Origin: Albugo candida
Taxonomy: Eukaryota; Oomycota; Peronosporomycetes; Albuginales
Direction of reading: 5' to 3'
NCBI GenBank assembly: GCA_040437565.1
Contig: JBDOQK010000091.1
Location: 1-48,911 of the forward strand
DNA: 48,911 nucleotides
A program made the position numbers and the translations under genes. The first letter of the stretch is position 1, and each line of letters starts with the position of its first letter. The notes beneath the pieces are model-generated. The model did not search any database. It was not told the origin of the DNA and saw nothing but the letters and a program-made list of their open reading frames with translations. This document shows positions 1 through 12,202 of the stretch, one piece after another.

Positions 1-313
1 TCACAGGTATTTCGCGAAAAGTTTTTATATGTATATATGTTATTTAAGATAGCCTAGGCAACTAGAAAAGTCAGTTAGTCTAATTCTAGTAATATAGACA
101 CCTTCAACTGATAGATTAGAGACACGTGCCTTGTTAAGGCGTCTCAGATCTTGTGCACTTTGTGATGGCGAATCCCTGGATCGTTAGGGCCCTTGAACAG
201 GGATTTTAAGCTCTTAAGCTTGTTGCCTCGTTGAGTCGAGTTCTGTTCAGAACTATATTGCTCGTCGAGCAGATATTCTTCTTCCTGCAAATAGCTATAC
301 TAGCTCCGCTACA
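1..313 (-). repeat. LTR-like repeat, copy 1 (cut by window edge)
   Basis: Read on the minus strand this block starts TGTAGCGGAGCTA and matches the + strand at 35536-35847 for its whole length, with near identity over the last 180 bases. A more diverged relative lies at 36453 onward. It has no coding potential. The sharp start shared by all three copies, with unrelated flanks, fits an LTR (solo or partial) of one retrotransposon family. The class (gypsy or copia) and true orientation are not settled, because no primer-binding site or pol is attached. The other end may lie outside the window. Confidence 0.6.
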
Positions 314-2700
314 GAGAGAATTCTGGATGGCAAGTTTCTCGTCGGTTGAGGATCGAATCACCGCTAATAGATACGGATTGGTACAGGGAAAGCGATGGTC
401 ATGCTTAGACATTGCAGCAACGCGGTATCGCATAATGTGATTGCGGTAGCTTGGGGTGGAAGCGTAGCATTCTTCTCTCTGATCATATGAACTTGATGAA
501 CTATCTTGCATCTAAATACGAGTAAATGGAATTTCGATTGAGAAAATGATGTTTTAGAACAACTTGAAATAGCCTGAGTTGGTGCAGACTTACATGGTAT
601 TTCCTAAAATTACAGTGTACAAATATTGATAAATACACCGCATTGAGTTCGGGGAGTCTCATGTAAATGTAAGAACTCATTTCAGGCAAAGGCAATAGGG
701 GCGATACCCATAACGACTGTCTTAGAAATCGGAGATAGGAAACTTATCTCCTCTTGCATATTTCGCACGCATAATGGGCCGACATGAGAAATGAGTATTT
801 GAATATCAACCATGCATGCCGTGAAGCCACTAGATTTTGGTCAGGCAAAAATGCACAAGTGAATACACCGTGGTTGTTCTCATTTGTTATGATGAATGGC
901 TGTACATTTAGCTCAGAAAAAAGCGAATAGAATGGTCAACCATTTTCTAATCGCAACTAGTTGTTGGGAATAAAAAAGTGGTACGTGATGAGCACCTTCG
1001 TGATACTTGACTTGGCAAGACCAGTAACATAGACGGAATGTAATAAAGCAAAATCGAATCGCTGAGTGTCGAAAAGAAGGCCGTAGGGTGCCACCAGTGG
1101 TCTGTATAATACTGGGAAATAAATTTATATCGTGAGGTAGAGAAGTAATCGGTGCTCTTATTCGCTTTCTCGGTGTTCATCGAAAAGTATCATTTATTCC
1201 ATTTCAAGTAGTTGTTTCTAGATGCGATAGTGCCTGCATACCGACAAGAACGTTAAATGATCTTTTAGGCATGTACCGATATCAGAGTTAGATTTTGGTT
1301 GTGATAACGAATCATTTCTTACGCGTGAAAGAAGGGTGTATTCCTGAGAACAAAAAGATCACGGTAATACGGTAGTGATTAGGTCTAAAAAGTGACATGT
1401 CATCTCTACATTAGTTGTAGAAGTGAAATGCAATTTTAGACGTATCAGTCTGTGGTTCATTTTACCATGTGACCGTAGAACTTCATCAACGAATCCATTT
1501 TTTCCGATCATGGCTCAACAAACTGAAAGAATCCGTGCGGTTGGAACACAAGCGATTGCCATCTCAAGATTACATTGTAACATTCGTAAGATTCTTATCA
1601 AGTGGTCGACTAAGCTTATGTAGCAACCTTGTTGCTATTATACAACCAAGAGTATGCTATTATGAACCTGACAATTTACAAGCAAGCTGCTGTACCTCTA
1701 TTGTGGAACGTTACTTTCGCAGCAATCTTTATCAAGCAGTCAGCTTGATCATTCAAACTTCATCTCAGCGCAGCATCGCGCATTTTAACTTCGGTAGCTA
1801 CATTAGGCTCAGTTTTATAAAAGGATTGTCATATTCGTCTTGTTTTGCGTCGAAGAAACTCCTAAAAAAAATATGCTAATAATACTCTCTATCAGCCTGC
1901 CTTATTTCCATGAGACGTTATAATGGTGAAGCGAATGCAAAATACAGAAAGTGACAGAATCTTTCCGGTTCTGTTGAATTTCGCACTGTTTGTTTTATTG
2001 ATGTGATATTTGTATCAAGATCTGTTTCATTAGCACTCACCTCAATAGCGAGTTGAGTTCCTCTTTGCTGGAAAAGGTGACTAATTTCACTTTTTTTTTT
2101 GCATTACGCATCACGTTTACTGCTGCCGTTAGGAATAGCTGACTATGATAGTCTTTGTATGTGAAGGCACAAAAAATTAGTCTTCAAATGTCTTACAAAC
2201 GTGTTTGATACAACGCCATCCCTTACGCATACATCGTGAACAACCGATTTGTTGAAAGCATGCTTCGAGAAAGTGGTGATATGCACTCTCATTCCTTCAT
2301 CGCTGAGATGCTGTCTACTTCAAATCTGAACACTCTCTTCGATAGACTCGAGAGGACAATTATCAAACCTTGCTATACGTATAGCCTGAATGAACCATTA
2401 ATTGGATATTCTTCCCTTTTGTGGCGAATCAATGTTCTTGTTTTGGTGGATATTACAAACGTGAAAACGGCCATGAGGTACCTAGAACTCAGGTAGAAAA
2501 CCTAGTTTCTTGAACGAAGAAAATGTCGCGGTTACGAATTCTATCAGTGGAATAATTCTTTTGAATAGCCGCAGAAGCATGGTTTTTTCAGTGTTCTTGG
2601 CTGTACCTACTGACTACTAGGCTTGTCGCTTTACAAAGAGGAATAATAAGCTATTTGGTTGGTGCCAAATACTGAAGTGAGTATATTATCCTTTATTCCC
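314..2700. other. No recognisable gene
   Basis: AT-rich sequence with only short open frames and none with a recognisable domain. The longest, about 136 codons on the + strand at 1469-1879, has no conserved motif and no clear gene context, so it is not called. A T10 run lies near 2091. The stretch may be decayed transposon sequence. Confidence 0.5.
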
Positions 2701-2771
2701 TACTAGAACTCTCTCTTCAAGTAGTCTTACCGGAAATGTAACGTCTCTGTCCCTGTAATACCATCCACGCA

Positions 2772-3570
2772 GTGATTAGGTCGCTAGAATATATACTCCC
2801 TGTGTCCCGATCTCAGCCAATATACATCGCTTCTCAACTATCCTCCTTCACGGAGTCGCACGTACGTAACATTGATTCAGATAGATCTGCATCGACGCGG
2901 AAATTTCCAGTCGATTGTGGGTTCACTACTATGGCTAACTCAATGTACGCTTCAGGAGAGCGCTCTTGCGGTGCACCGAGCAAGTCGCCGATTACATGTA
3001 ATTACAACAAGCGCCTGGTAGCTGGCTTGGCGAATTGCAAAGTACCTAAAGAAACCGAGGAACTTGAACTTCGACTTAAGAAAAAAGTAAGTGCAGCAAT
3101 CGCTACGGGTAACCTTACAATACAAGAAAACCTGACGCTGGTTTTGCTGGTGGTCAAGTCAATCGAAAATGTATAAGCGGCGGCATATATTTTGCGTTGA
3201 TGGCAAATTGTGTGATGGACTTGCCAAGAGTAGAACGCCGTAGCACAACCCACCATGGAAGCAAAGTTCGCATCGGCAGCACACGCGCAAGAAGACTTAT
3301 TACGGTTACTTGAGGTATTTACTGAATTGGATTTCAAGGTATTATTTCCGATGATTATGGAGATGGATGGATAAAAGCGGCAATTCGTCAATTGGAAAAG
3401 GGAGAAAGCTATACCCGTGCAAAGCATATTGACATCAAGCTGACATTTATTTAGGATAATGACAAAAAGTGTGTCTTGAAATCTCTACATCCCATCCAAA
3501 GTGATGCCGGCTGACCTGCTAACAAAGCATTAAGCGCGTTAGGACGCAGTGGGTCTACATCGTGCAAACT
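2772..3570 (+). mobile_element. Ty1/copia fragment: end of RT and RNase H (fossil)
   Basis: The + strand carries, in order, a piece like the copia segment after the RT core (RPDI-like region, then QLSSF.E), a stretch like the NRKSTSGY region, a TTEAEF-like stretch, and the RNase H end with KHIDIK followed by a tail resembling DxLTKAL. The parts are collinear with copia pol but broken in several places, and no LTR is attached. It runs head-on into a minus-strand copia RT fragment at about 3.5 kb. It is an old fragment and not a working element. Confidence 0.7.
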
Positions 3571-4000
3571 GGTGCCATAATCAAGTTTAATAGGGGTGGT
3601 CACAAAATGTGCATCATAGAGCTTAAAATTCAATTGGCATCTCCTAGATAATCGATTCTTGGTCAAGTTCGTATCCATCGTGAATCGAATGAGAACTTCT
3701 TTTTCCCAGAAACCTTTTCACAACTACAAGGTCATTGATATACAACTTTGCTGAAAGATTAGACGCTTCTTCAACTCGCTTCTTTCATATTTCCATCACT
3801 AGTAAATCATCGACGTATACTCTCGAGACAGTTTGACCCTTCATCTTAAGCTTTGTGGTAAGGACATGTATCCGTTACAAATTGCACAAACCCGATTACA
3901 ACATCTCTGTGTGCAATTGTTTTGCTTAAAGCCGCTCAGCCTGATTGACCCCATTAAGACAGCCCTTAAGCTGAAGTATCACCTCTTCAACTTGTTGCAT
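3460..4000 (-). mobile_element. Ty1/copia fragment: RT core (fossil)
   Basis: On the minus strand the sequence carries copia RT landmarks in order: an L.GLNQ-like stretch with QAERL, then the catalytic-site block VSRVYVDDLLVME, then the segment ending TTPIKLDYGT. It is broken in several places. It points against the RNase H fragment at 2772-3570, and the two overlap near 3.46-3.57 kb, so two copia pieces were joined by insertion or rearrangement. Weak copia-like similarity may run on to about 4.1 kb. Confidence 0.65.
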
Positions 4001-4381
4001 ATCAAGTCTGTTAAGCGCACAATCATACCCTGCGAAACATATAAAAATGGATGTGACAATTGCCAGAGACGTTTTCACTATTGGCACAGACAAAATACTT
4101 TCGATTGGCTAATTTTTGTGTAATGTAAAATGATTGGTCGATATGGTTGATAGATATATTACTACCGCTGCAACGTAAACTATACAATATCTTACACGAA
4201 TCCAATGTTCCACATTTTACCGCTTTCCTGCCTAACACGCAGCAACGTTCAACGACTTGCGCAATAATAACGGTTTCCGGGCAAAAAATGGATACATAAT
4301 ACACGGACGAATCTGATGGCAACGTTCAGTAAAAATTGCTGCAGTTAACAACCGGACTTGTGGAGTTGAAAATATACTCGA

Positions 4382-5165
4382 AAAGCCATGGAGAAGGCAT
4401 TGAATGCATTCGCCACATAAGACTGTGAGATAGCGACAAAAGCATTCTACAAGCAGCGTAACGGGCACTATACAGTTCATTACAAATGCGACCGAGGAAG
4501 GTCTTACCGCAATCGGATTGGTATAACGAAAGAAACGAGAGCCCAAAAGACCTCGGCAGTACTCGCTACTTGTCCATTCCACTTAAAAGCCATACAGGCT
4601 GAGCTGTAGTGGACTTTTCGCGTGGTTGAACAGGATTCTAATCGCATGCTATCCACCTCCAGAAGCGCCCATATTGTCCACCTCAGACTCGAGTCAGAAA
4701 AAGAAACGACAAAAAGTTGGACTGTATGATGCTGGATTCCCAACGAGAAAGAAGCATTCCAAATCGACAAGCCACAGCATAACACGAAAAAAGAAATTTT
4801 TTGTTTTCGAGGCACTGAACGTTATAGGAAATTGATCTACACACAATCAGATGTGTGGTCCGAGTCGAGGATAAAGTGAGTGCACTCTCCGCTCATTATC
4901 AACACGATCATGTTTACAACGAAACAAATCATAGTAGATATTTTTCCCTAAGAACAAAGTGTACAACGTCCGCCAAGCCGCAATTTTTAAAACTTTATAG
5001 TCGTACACCAATAGATGCCCTTGTTTTATAGGCTACAGAAACTATACGTTACTTTTATTCAACCGACACCACAAAAAATAGGAGAAATAGAGATACCCAG
5101 CCAGATTACATTGTGTTTTCGACACCAAACCATTTGTGAAATATAAAGAGACGGTGTTTAAGCAC
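4382..5165 (+). pseudogene. MULE-A transposase, N-terminal part
   Basis: This is the 5' half of a Mutator-like (MULE) transposase pseudogene. One frame from 4382 reads KALNAFAT, then YKCDRGRSYRNRIGITKETR, then KTSAVLATCPFHLKA and W.FRVVEQDSNR. This is the FAR1/WRKY-GCM1-type zinc finger (C...C...H.H) found at the start of many oomycete and fungal MULE transposases. In-frame stops lie at 4418 (TAA) and 4607 (TAG), and the frame shifts further on. At about 4940-5040 comes the linker block YNVRQAA followed in another frame by LYSRTPIDALV, which matches the usual RDIYN....GRTPIDAL region. The reading fades just before the expected DDE core, where a Tc1/mariner copy begins. The 3' half resumes after 6.29 kb. 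Confidence 0.75.
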
Positions 5166-5169
5166 TGAG

Positions 5170-6290
5170 ATTGCACCAGGTAAGATTTAAAACGGGAAAA
5201 TAACTGCCCAAACAGGGTTTCACCCAGTCAAGCATTTTGACAGTAATACAGAACTGGCGTAAAATGGGTACGGCGGGGAGTCCCTAGTCGAGAGGAAGAC
5301 CACCAATGCTCTCAGAAAGGAAACTTAGGTCTATTGGGCACACTGGATGTTGGACCAGCGGGACCCAAAATCAGAAATCGCAAAACAATGTGAATATTTT
5401 GGCATCGCTAGGCAAAATCTGTAGCGCCATCCATGGAATGGGCATCAAAAGCTGAATTGCCTCCAAGAAGCCTTTTTTGACGGATAAGCAAAGCTCAAAT
5501 GATTGAGGTTTGCTCGGAAATAAATAAATTGGACAGTCGAGGACTGGAAAAAGATCATTTGGACCGACGAGTACACCTGAGACTTTGGCAAGAATTGTTG
5601 CCAGGTTGTTGTGTGGCGTCACGTCGAAAAAAAGTTCGTTCGTTTTTGAGTTTTTGGCGCCAACATTATAGGCATGAACGGTCGTCGATGATGATCTGGG
5701 GTGCTCTCGCTGGTAAGATGATTCTGCGGATGGTAAGGCAACATCGGACTGCCACCAAATACGTCAGACTAATCTATGATGCTGCATTTGGACCATGGAT
5801 GGACGACCAGGATGACAAGAAAGACCTAATATTTATGATGGATAATGGACTAGTCCACAGTACTAGCGCACCAAAGACCTGGCGTGAAAAGCGGTCGCTA
5901 GCATACTTTGAATGGCCTGCTCAGTGTCATGATCTTTACACCATCAAAAACCTGTGGAAGAATCTTGACGATGCCGTCCAAAACCGCGACGGGCCAAAAA
6001 TATCGAAGAATTGGCTACCATAGTTCTGATTAATATCCCAAGCTATCTCTCAAAATACTCCGATGCCTAGTAGAGTTAATGTCAAGGTGAATCGCTGCTG
6101 TCTGCTGCCAAGGGTGAATCAACTGGCTGGTGAATCCTCCCCAATGCCACGCACAATTTTGACGAACACTCCAGTTTCTGGATACCTGCATAGAAATACC
6201 CCTGCAACGATTTTGAATAGACTTCATTGCCAGCCTCGAGCATTGAAAAATTGATTCTTTGTCAATGCTGAGGGGCTAATTTAACCCTTA
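5170..6290 (+). mobile_element. Tc1/mariner element inserted in MULE-A
   Basis: A Tc1/mariner-like DNA transposon occupies the middle of MULE-A. The bounds are approximate, set where MULE similarity stops and restarts. I could not find clear terminal inverted repeats or TA duplications. The transposase pseudogene inside it is described separately. The MULE parts on both sides are on the same strand and in the right order, so the simplest history is insertion of this element into a resident MULE. Confidence 0.6.
5205..6023 (+). pseudogene. Tc1/mariner transposase pseudogene (DD34E type, E to K)
   Basis: The N-terminal helix-turn-helix region is visible as QGFTQSSI...VIQNWRKMGT, followed by the usual GRPPMLSERKLRSI stretch. 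Then come KPFLTDKQ, INWTVEDWKKIIWTDE (first catalytic Asp codon at 5566-5568), SSMMIWGAL, MMDNGLVH (second Asp at 5841-5843) and WPAQCHDLYTIKNLW. The family normally reads WPAQSPDLNPIENLW. The third catalytic Glu is Lys here (codon 5946-5948), exactly 34 residues after the second Asp, so this copy cannot catalyse transposition. At least two frame changes lie upstream of 5499, and the last 175 codons are one open frame. It is a dead copy of a typical DD34E element. Confidence 0.8.
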
Positions 6291-7790
6291 CATGAAAAAT
6301 AACGTGGTGGGATACTAGAGAAATTTCGCAAATTCCAATTGATGTTGAAACAATGAAGAGCGATGATAACGGAAAATTTTCCCACGCGTAGTTTGTTCAT
6401 CCAAGATCGTGAGAGATGGCTCGGAGTCACGATGATATTTTTCAGGTGGATGCCACATGAACGCCAAATATTATGAATTAATCCACCATAATAAAAAATA
6501 TAACGAGTATGATAACGATCATATAAATGGTTAAGCTTCCGTTGTTGCATCTCGTTGGGCGCTCGTCAACGTATAAAAAATTTCATCGCATTTGTTCTTA
6601 TGGGAAAGGAGAGTCAGTTGTCATACTCCTCACCAATAAGCTTCTTTCGATCGATCGGGATGATCCTCCGCCGAAGGAATTGTTTTGTCGTTGATCGCGA
6701 GCTGGTGCTAATTCCAGAAAAATAAAAACACTTCCCACCTTTACAAATTCTTTCATTGTATGTCATATTGAAAGAAACACAGTGCATAAATACTAAGCAT
6801 CGATTTCAAAAGGAGAAGGATACATAGCCTTCATGAAGGAAGGTAGCAGTAAATTATGCAACACCAGAAGGCTCCTTTGATTAACTATGAACGCTATGGA
6901 AGCTTTGCGAATTGCGTGAAGACAGTGCAATCATCATATACATTGTCGAAACTTGGAATATCTACAAGGAAATTTTTCCGCAGCTTGAACTACCGCATAA
7001 CGAACTGGCATTTCGTTCATACTGCAACCTCTCGCGGTGGAAGTTATCACCACATGGTTAAGCAATATATACCAACCAGCATGTGCAACCATATTTCATG
7101 CCGCGAGAAATATTCCTAGCTATTGATAATAATCCTACAGACGATGTGGCCGACAGCGTCAACAAATGAATATGCAACTATGCACAGCCAACACCTCAAA
7201 GAATGATTTTTCAAGTTATCAATTTTGATATCTCTCATTATGCACTAAAAGAAATCTATGAACATCTGTTACGTTCCACCAGCCACAAAGAAGCGACGAA
7301 GAAGTATGATCTGGAGTATTTCGCACCGTCTCGGGTCTTCCCTGCAAGCAAAAATTACATCACTACCTTCGTCGAAAACGAAACTAGCAAATGAGCGACA
7401 TTGATCCGCGTCGGCACTTGCCTAAGCCTCAGCGACTAAGGAATCTTCGGTTGCTGCTCGTCAAAATTTTCGCGAGTTTACTTGATCGAATGGTCGCCAT
7501 GTTTGAGACCTTGCCAGACCATGAGCAGGCTACGACAATCGGCGAACTTCACACAGTTTCGCATCAAATTCCAATAACTTTGCAAGAGTCAGTAATTGTG
7601 CTCCGCAGAGGGAGGCCACGCCCACAAGATGGATCGCCGCGATGCAATTTATCTGTGTTTGCATATCTGGAACTCAACAAAAGCACCAAAATAATGATTT
7701 ATGCAGAGCTTCTCGTAAAGAAGGGCACCGCTCGAACTTCATACGTCCAAGTACCACTTTGATGGATTTGGACTATCCAAACACGTTCCT
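6290..7790 (+). pseudogene. MULE-A transposase, C-terminal part
   Basis: This is the continuation of the MULE whose N-terminal half lies at 4382-5165. The stretch HTATSRGGSYHHMVKQYI (about 7015-7068) matches the conserved HFG...TSRVEGAH..LK motif downstream of the MULE DDE core. ISHYALKEIYEHL (about 7227-7268) matches the segment just before the SWIM-type finger. MSDIDPRRHLPKPQR (from 7391) matches the DIHPHW block that follows the finger. The end shows a GRPRPQDGS linker and a decayed zinc knuckle, CRASRKEGHRSNF (from 7702), in which later Cys positions are lost. Several frame changes separate these blocks. No DDE core is readable between 6290 and 6850, so it is deleted or decayed. Confidence 0.7.
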
Positions 7791-7909
7791 GCATCTCACT
7801 CTCCACAATGTTTTGAATCTATGGTACCTTTTTCATAAAAGAAATGGAGAGGCAAGTAAAGCCAATCTCTCAGCCAATCATATTACTTTTTCATGAATAG
7901 ATCAATCAG

Positions 7910-8290
7910 AGCTATATTGTTTCTGACAACAGTGAATACGTGTGTGACAATTGTCGCACCATATAGATATTGTTGATATCAGACTCCGTCGGTGCCTTGG
8001 CGTATGCATTTGACACATAGCCATGTCTCGGTAGCACGCCTCGATACTACAATAATGCCACGATAATTTTGCCGTTGTCATGTCCATGACAACGGCAAAT
8101 GTCATCATCGATTTTTCTCCATATGACTGCTCATTACCGCACACTACCGTTCGTGACTTGTAGCGTTTAATGTCACAACCCGCATTTGTTTTCGTCTGAA
8201 ATACCCATTACATTGAAGAGCGCATATGTTCAGTTCGTTTAACGAGTTTCCACGTTTCCTTCGCGATCAGTCAATCAGGTTCGGATTTTT
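7910..8290 (-). mobile_element. Ty1/copia RT fragment (fossil)
   Basis: The minus strand reads like the start of copia RT: WVFQTKTNAGCDIKRYKSR, then CGNEQSYG, then FAVVMDM, and SNAYAKAPTESDINNIYM. This is the region where copia RT has WVYKTK.DADG.I.R.KARLVACGNEQ and NAY.KA. It is broken in several places. A copia gag scrap on the same strand lies just upstream (8435-8666), with the middle of pol absent between them, so this may be one internally deleted old element. Confidence 0.65.
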
Positions 8291-8434
8291 CTTTACGTTT
8301 TCATTCTTCACTTTTGTCGCTTATCATTGCAGCATTCGAGTTCTTTGAGCTTCGTGGTAAACTTCCCAGCTATTTACCTTATTAATATTTATTTTCACCG
8401 TAATGCGTCACCATACCCAGGCCTAGAACTGGCA

Positions 8435-8666
8435 CTAACGATTCATCGGCACGACCTTTTGCGAACCATCTTCCTTACCCCCCACATTTTCCTTGAGGTC
8501 TCTTGAAATATCCCTTGTGCGGCTCCTTTCGATTTCCAGTACCGCTACTTGTATTTGCAAGCTTCTGATCGCTAATAACTCCCTCAAATCCGTCTCCTTC
8601 TTTAAGGATGAGGTGCGCATTTGTTTCCTCGCACGAGGTCTTGATATTCTGGATATGCTGCGTGAT
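8435..8666 (-). mobile_element. Copia gag-like fragment beside a gap (fossil)
   Basis: The minus strand has a basic, Arg/Lys/Gly-rich stretch, NTSSGTGNRKEPHKGYFKRP, that resembles the end of copia Gag just before the CCHC knuckle. It lies upstream of, and on the same strand as, the RT fragment at 7910-8290. The call is weak because no complete knuckle is seen and the sequence is cut by the gap at 8667. Confidence 0.4.
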
Positions 8667-8766
8667 NNNNNNNNNNNNNNNNNNNNNNNNNNNNNNNNNN
8701 NNNNNNNNNNNNNNNNNNNNNNNNNNNNNNNNNNNNNNNNNNNNNNNNNNNNNNNNNNNNNNNNNN
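8667..8766. other. Assembly gap (100 N)
   Basis: One hundred N. The flanks do not repeat each other, so sequence may truly be missing here. Confidence 0.95.
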
Positions 8767-9668
8767 CGTCAGCGAATAGAAAATATAGATATATCGATAA
8801 AGAAATAGTTTTGTGTTATACGTTTTTTCGCCCTCAAATTTCTGTATTTCGTAGTATTTTTCTTATGGTAACCTAATGTCGAATCATTACAGCTTCGTAA
8901 CGCTACAGCAAATATGTAGCATCTTTGTGGAAATTACAGCGACAAAAGGTTATGCCGTTTCTATCTCCTCGAAGAGCAATGGTTACGTTCTGGCAAACTC
9001 TAGTGTCTCCTAATGTTCTTTCATTCCGCTAACTCTGTTTATATATTCTGGTATGGGCCTGGACTTCATAGTGGTCGCATAGGTAGGATGTAAGAGAACA
9101 CGTCAGACGTGATGCTACCAAATGATTCAAATTTAGCGTAGCCATTTATTTATTATCATCTATTTTTCTAACTAATATACTTCCTCGCCTCTTCCTACCC
9201 ACACGTAGCCATCTATTAAATCAAAAACCAAAAACCCAGGGGATTCAATTTCAATTTCTGCGGGTATGATGTCAAAAGACATTCTAGAAGTAGTAAACCC
9301 TGGCTTGTTGTGTTTCTGAAAAAGTACCACCGTCAGAGTTCTTGCCGTCACGGTAACTGGAATAGCACGACTACGATAGACGCACACCCGTACGACTGTA
9401 TCACAACTCTTCTACCATCCTTGCCTAGTGAAGTTCCATAGGCTTAGTTATATCAATATTCACAAATTTCTCATCTCATACAATTCTTATATTGCGTTCA
9501 GCAGCACTCAGAGTTGTGATATGAAGCCACAATTCTGTGAGCGTTAATCAGACATACGTACTTGAAAGATCTGCAAGCGAAACATTCCTTATTTACTCCA
9601 CCAGAAGTAAAAATCAAACCATTTCGGCATATCCAACGGCCAAAGCTACAATGCCTTTTGTGAAGGTC
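8767..9668. other. No recognisable gene
   Basis: AT-rich sequence between the gap and the 3' LTR of the copia element at 9669. Short minus-strand frames at 9172-9387 and around 9498-9704 have no motif I can place. Confidence 0.5.
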
Positions 9669-9853
9669 TGTTCTTTTAAGAGGTACTGCTGAAAAAATAG
9701 ACAAAAGGAAGTGATTCGATCTTGGCTTATCGCTGAAACCCTAACATAATCAGCCCGGTGATTACGGTGATTACTTAATGGGTCCAGACAGTGGTTGATC
9801 GACCCAGCCCTTTATTCCATATGCTTCGTCGGTATGACGAAAGTAATCTCATA
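9669..9853 (-). repeat. Copia-1 3' LTR
   Basis: 185 bp. Read on the minus strand it begins TATGAGATTAC and ends AAAAGAACA. It shares the CGTCATACCGACGAAG block, the GGCTGGGTCGATC block and GATAAGCCAA with the 5' LTR at 14593-14774. It directly follows the RNase H end and a GAGGAGGAG purine stretch that is also seen before the 3' LTR of Copia-2. Confidence 0.75.
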
Positions 9854-11907
9854 CTCCTCCTCGGTCGTCTCACGCCTTGTTCGTTCTCACGGTCATCAAT
9901 CCTTCATTTACCTCAAGATGAAAAGCTCCATCAGCTTCGCCATTCTTGGCACCAGTAAAGCCTTAGTATAAATGTCGGCCATCATTATTCGTGACTCAAC
10001 ATACTCTGATCTCACGATGTCTCTTTTTTCAATTTCACATACAACCTTTAGTCGTACATCGACGTGTTTCGAGCTGGACATGATGCCTTCCGTATCTATT
10101 TTCTGGATAGCTTTCTGGTTATCTGTGAATATAGATATTGCACCATCACCGTAATTCCGACCTTTCGGAGTAGCTTCCTCATTCCTAACAGTTCGCGTCC
10201 AATGTATACTTCTGAATGCTCTTGCAGAACCACAGCGCTGCTGTGTCATACAAGGTAAGGGCTTCGTCAGTAAAAGTCATCCTGGCCGTCTTATAGCCAG
10301 CAAATCGGATTCGCTCTAACATGCAACTGAGACATCTCTCGGGTTCTTATTATTGATTCTTATCTCTAACTTCGTGCTCTTCAAATTCTTCACGTATTGG
10401 GCAACCCTTTTCACCAGTTTCCAGTCATTTATCGTGGGTCAATGAGTACCTCACTTTATCTTGTGCACTGAAAAGCTGATGCCAGGGCTCAACTGGAAAT
10501 CTCTTAGGGTCGGCTCATCTCTTGTGGTCGCTTATACAGATAAGAAACCGGATTATCCTTTGTGTAGTTGTTCTCGTCTCCAAACGGAGAGCGTAACCTT
10601 TTCGCGTTCGGCAGCCCGTGTTGATCAAGTTATTCCACAATCGCCGACTTTTGATCTAGCAAATATATGTCTTCATTTAGAGCTACTCGTATTCCTGAAA
10701 ATTTGCTAACTGGTGTCAGGTGCTTAATAGACAGAATTCCCAATTTATTCGAAAAAAGTGCTCACCAGTATCGCCTTAGGCGCCATCCCCAACTAGTCGT
10801 CAACATAGGTGCCAGCGATTGTTGTGTCGCCTTCTTTTTGCCTGAATATACAGACACATATCGGTCACGAAACGAATAAAACGAGCATACACTAGCTTGT
10901 AGCAGCTCTCTCCGCAAACTACCGGCTTACTTCAACCCGTACAGTGACTTCTGAAGCTTCAATGCCAGCTTGTCCTTTGTATCCACACCACGTTTCTTGA
11001 GCACATTTTTCTGATTTTCATGCCTTGCGGTATCGCCAGTAATATCTCTAGGTGCTGTTCCTTTTATTCCTTTACGTACGAGTTGGGAATGTCTCAATGG
11101 CTAGCGGCCACAACCCAACGCAAACACCAGAATCGCCTTCACTGTAGCTAGATCCATCACCGACGCAAATGTCAGGCCGTAACCAGCTTCGTAGACTTGT
11201 TCGTTGCCACAAGCATCCAAACGTGCCTTAAAACGTTCGATGACCCCATCGGCATCCGACTTGGTCTTATAGACCCACTTGTTGTGTAGCACGTGAATCT
11301 TCTATGGTGCTATTTTCACCAACCAGACTCCATTATCCTTCAGTGCATCACCCTCTTCCGTCATCGCGATCACCCATTTATCTTTTAGCTCACTCTCGAT
11401 GGCTTCTCCATAGTTCCTATGGTCTGGACTATGTACACAACCATGCATGACCTGCGTCGCTTCGCCCTCTCGCTTCCTTGACCACAGCTACTGCATCCCT
11501 TTTGTGCCCCACTAAACTTGTATGGTGTCTATCACGCGTTCAAACCGTAAATTGAGCTCCTATTTACGCCGCTACACTTTCGCAGACGTTCTAATTTGAT
11601 CAATTTTGCTTCCTGTCCGACAACTCTCATGGTTGCTCACCCGGCGATTTTTCGGCTACCATTTTCGTCAATTCTTCAACGTCAGGGTGTTAAACGCTTC
11701 TGAGCTGCTCGTTCTGTTCCTTTGTTGGTGTTTCCACGTTTCTGACGTGATGAGCAACCATCACTTTCTTGCCCCAATAAATGTAAACCCGGTATCCTTT
11801 GACTTCATCAATTTTTACAATAATCACGCCAGTTGTTCCTCGCTCTCCTAGAGATTTGTTTCTTGCGTCACGACGCACCGCGCATGTAGATCCAGACTGA
11901 GCAATAT

Positions 11908-12202
11908 CACACAGATCTTGCATAGTCCTTGTGCTTAGGCTCCTGTTTGAGATGTAGGCTGCGTATTCCACGAAATCTTCCCAGTAGATTAAAAAAGGTC
12001 CACAAACATACACCATCCTATACATAATGGTGAAGTGCATCTTTTCTTCTTTATCATTGCTCACCTGATTTCTTGGTTCACTCACTTTCGCGCGATTCCT
12101 CCTACCTTGAAAAATAGGTCTAGCATCCGGTATTCACCTCCTCCATCAGTACTCAGCACATGAATCCGACAGTTAAACTAAGCTCAGAGAAAAACATGAA
12201 GT
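11908..12202. repeat. Block repeated across the 12.2-kb gap (left copy)
   Basis: 295 bp of copia integrase-region sequence that recurs at 12303-12597 immediately after the gap, with one visible base difference. It is probably an unmerged contig overlap rather than a biological duplication. Confidence 0.85.

Noticed and set aside
1469-1879. 136-codon open frame in the left spacer
   Set aside because: No domain, no signal peptide, no neighbouring gene structure, and similar-length random frames occur across this AT-rich DNA.
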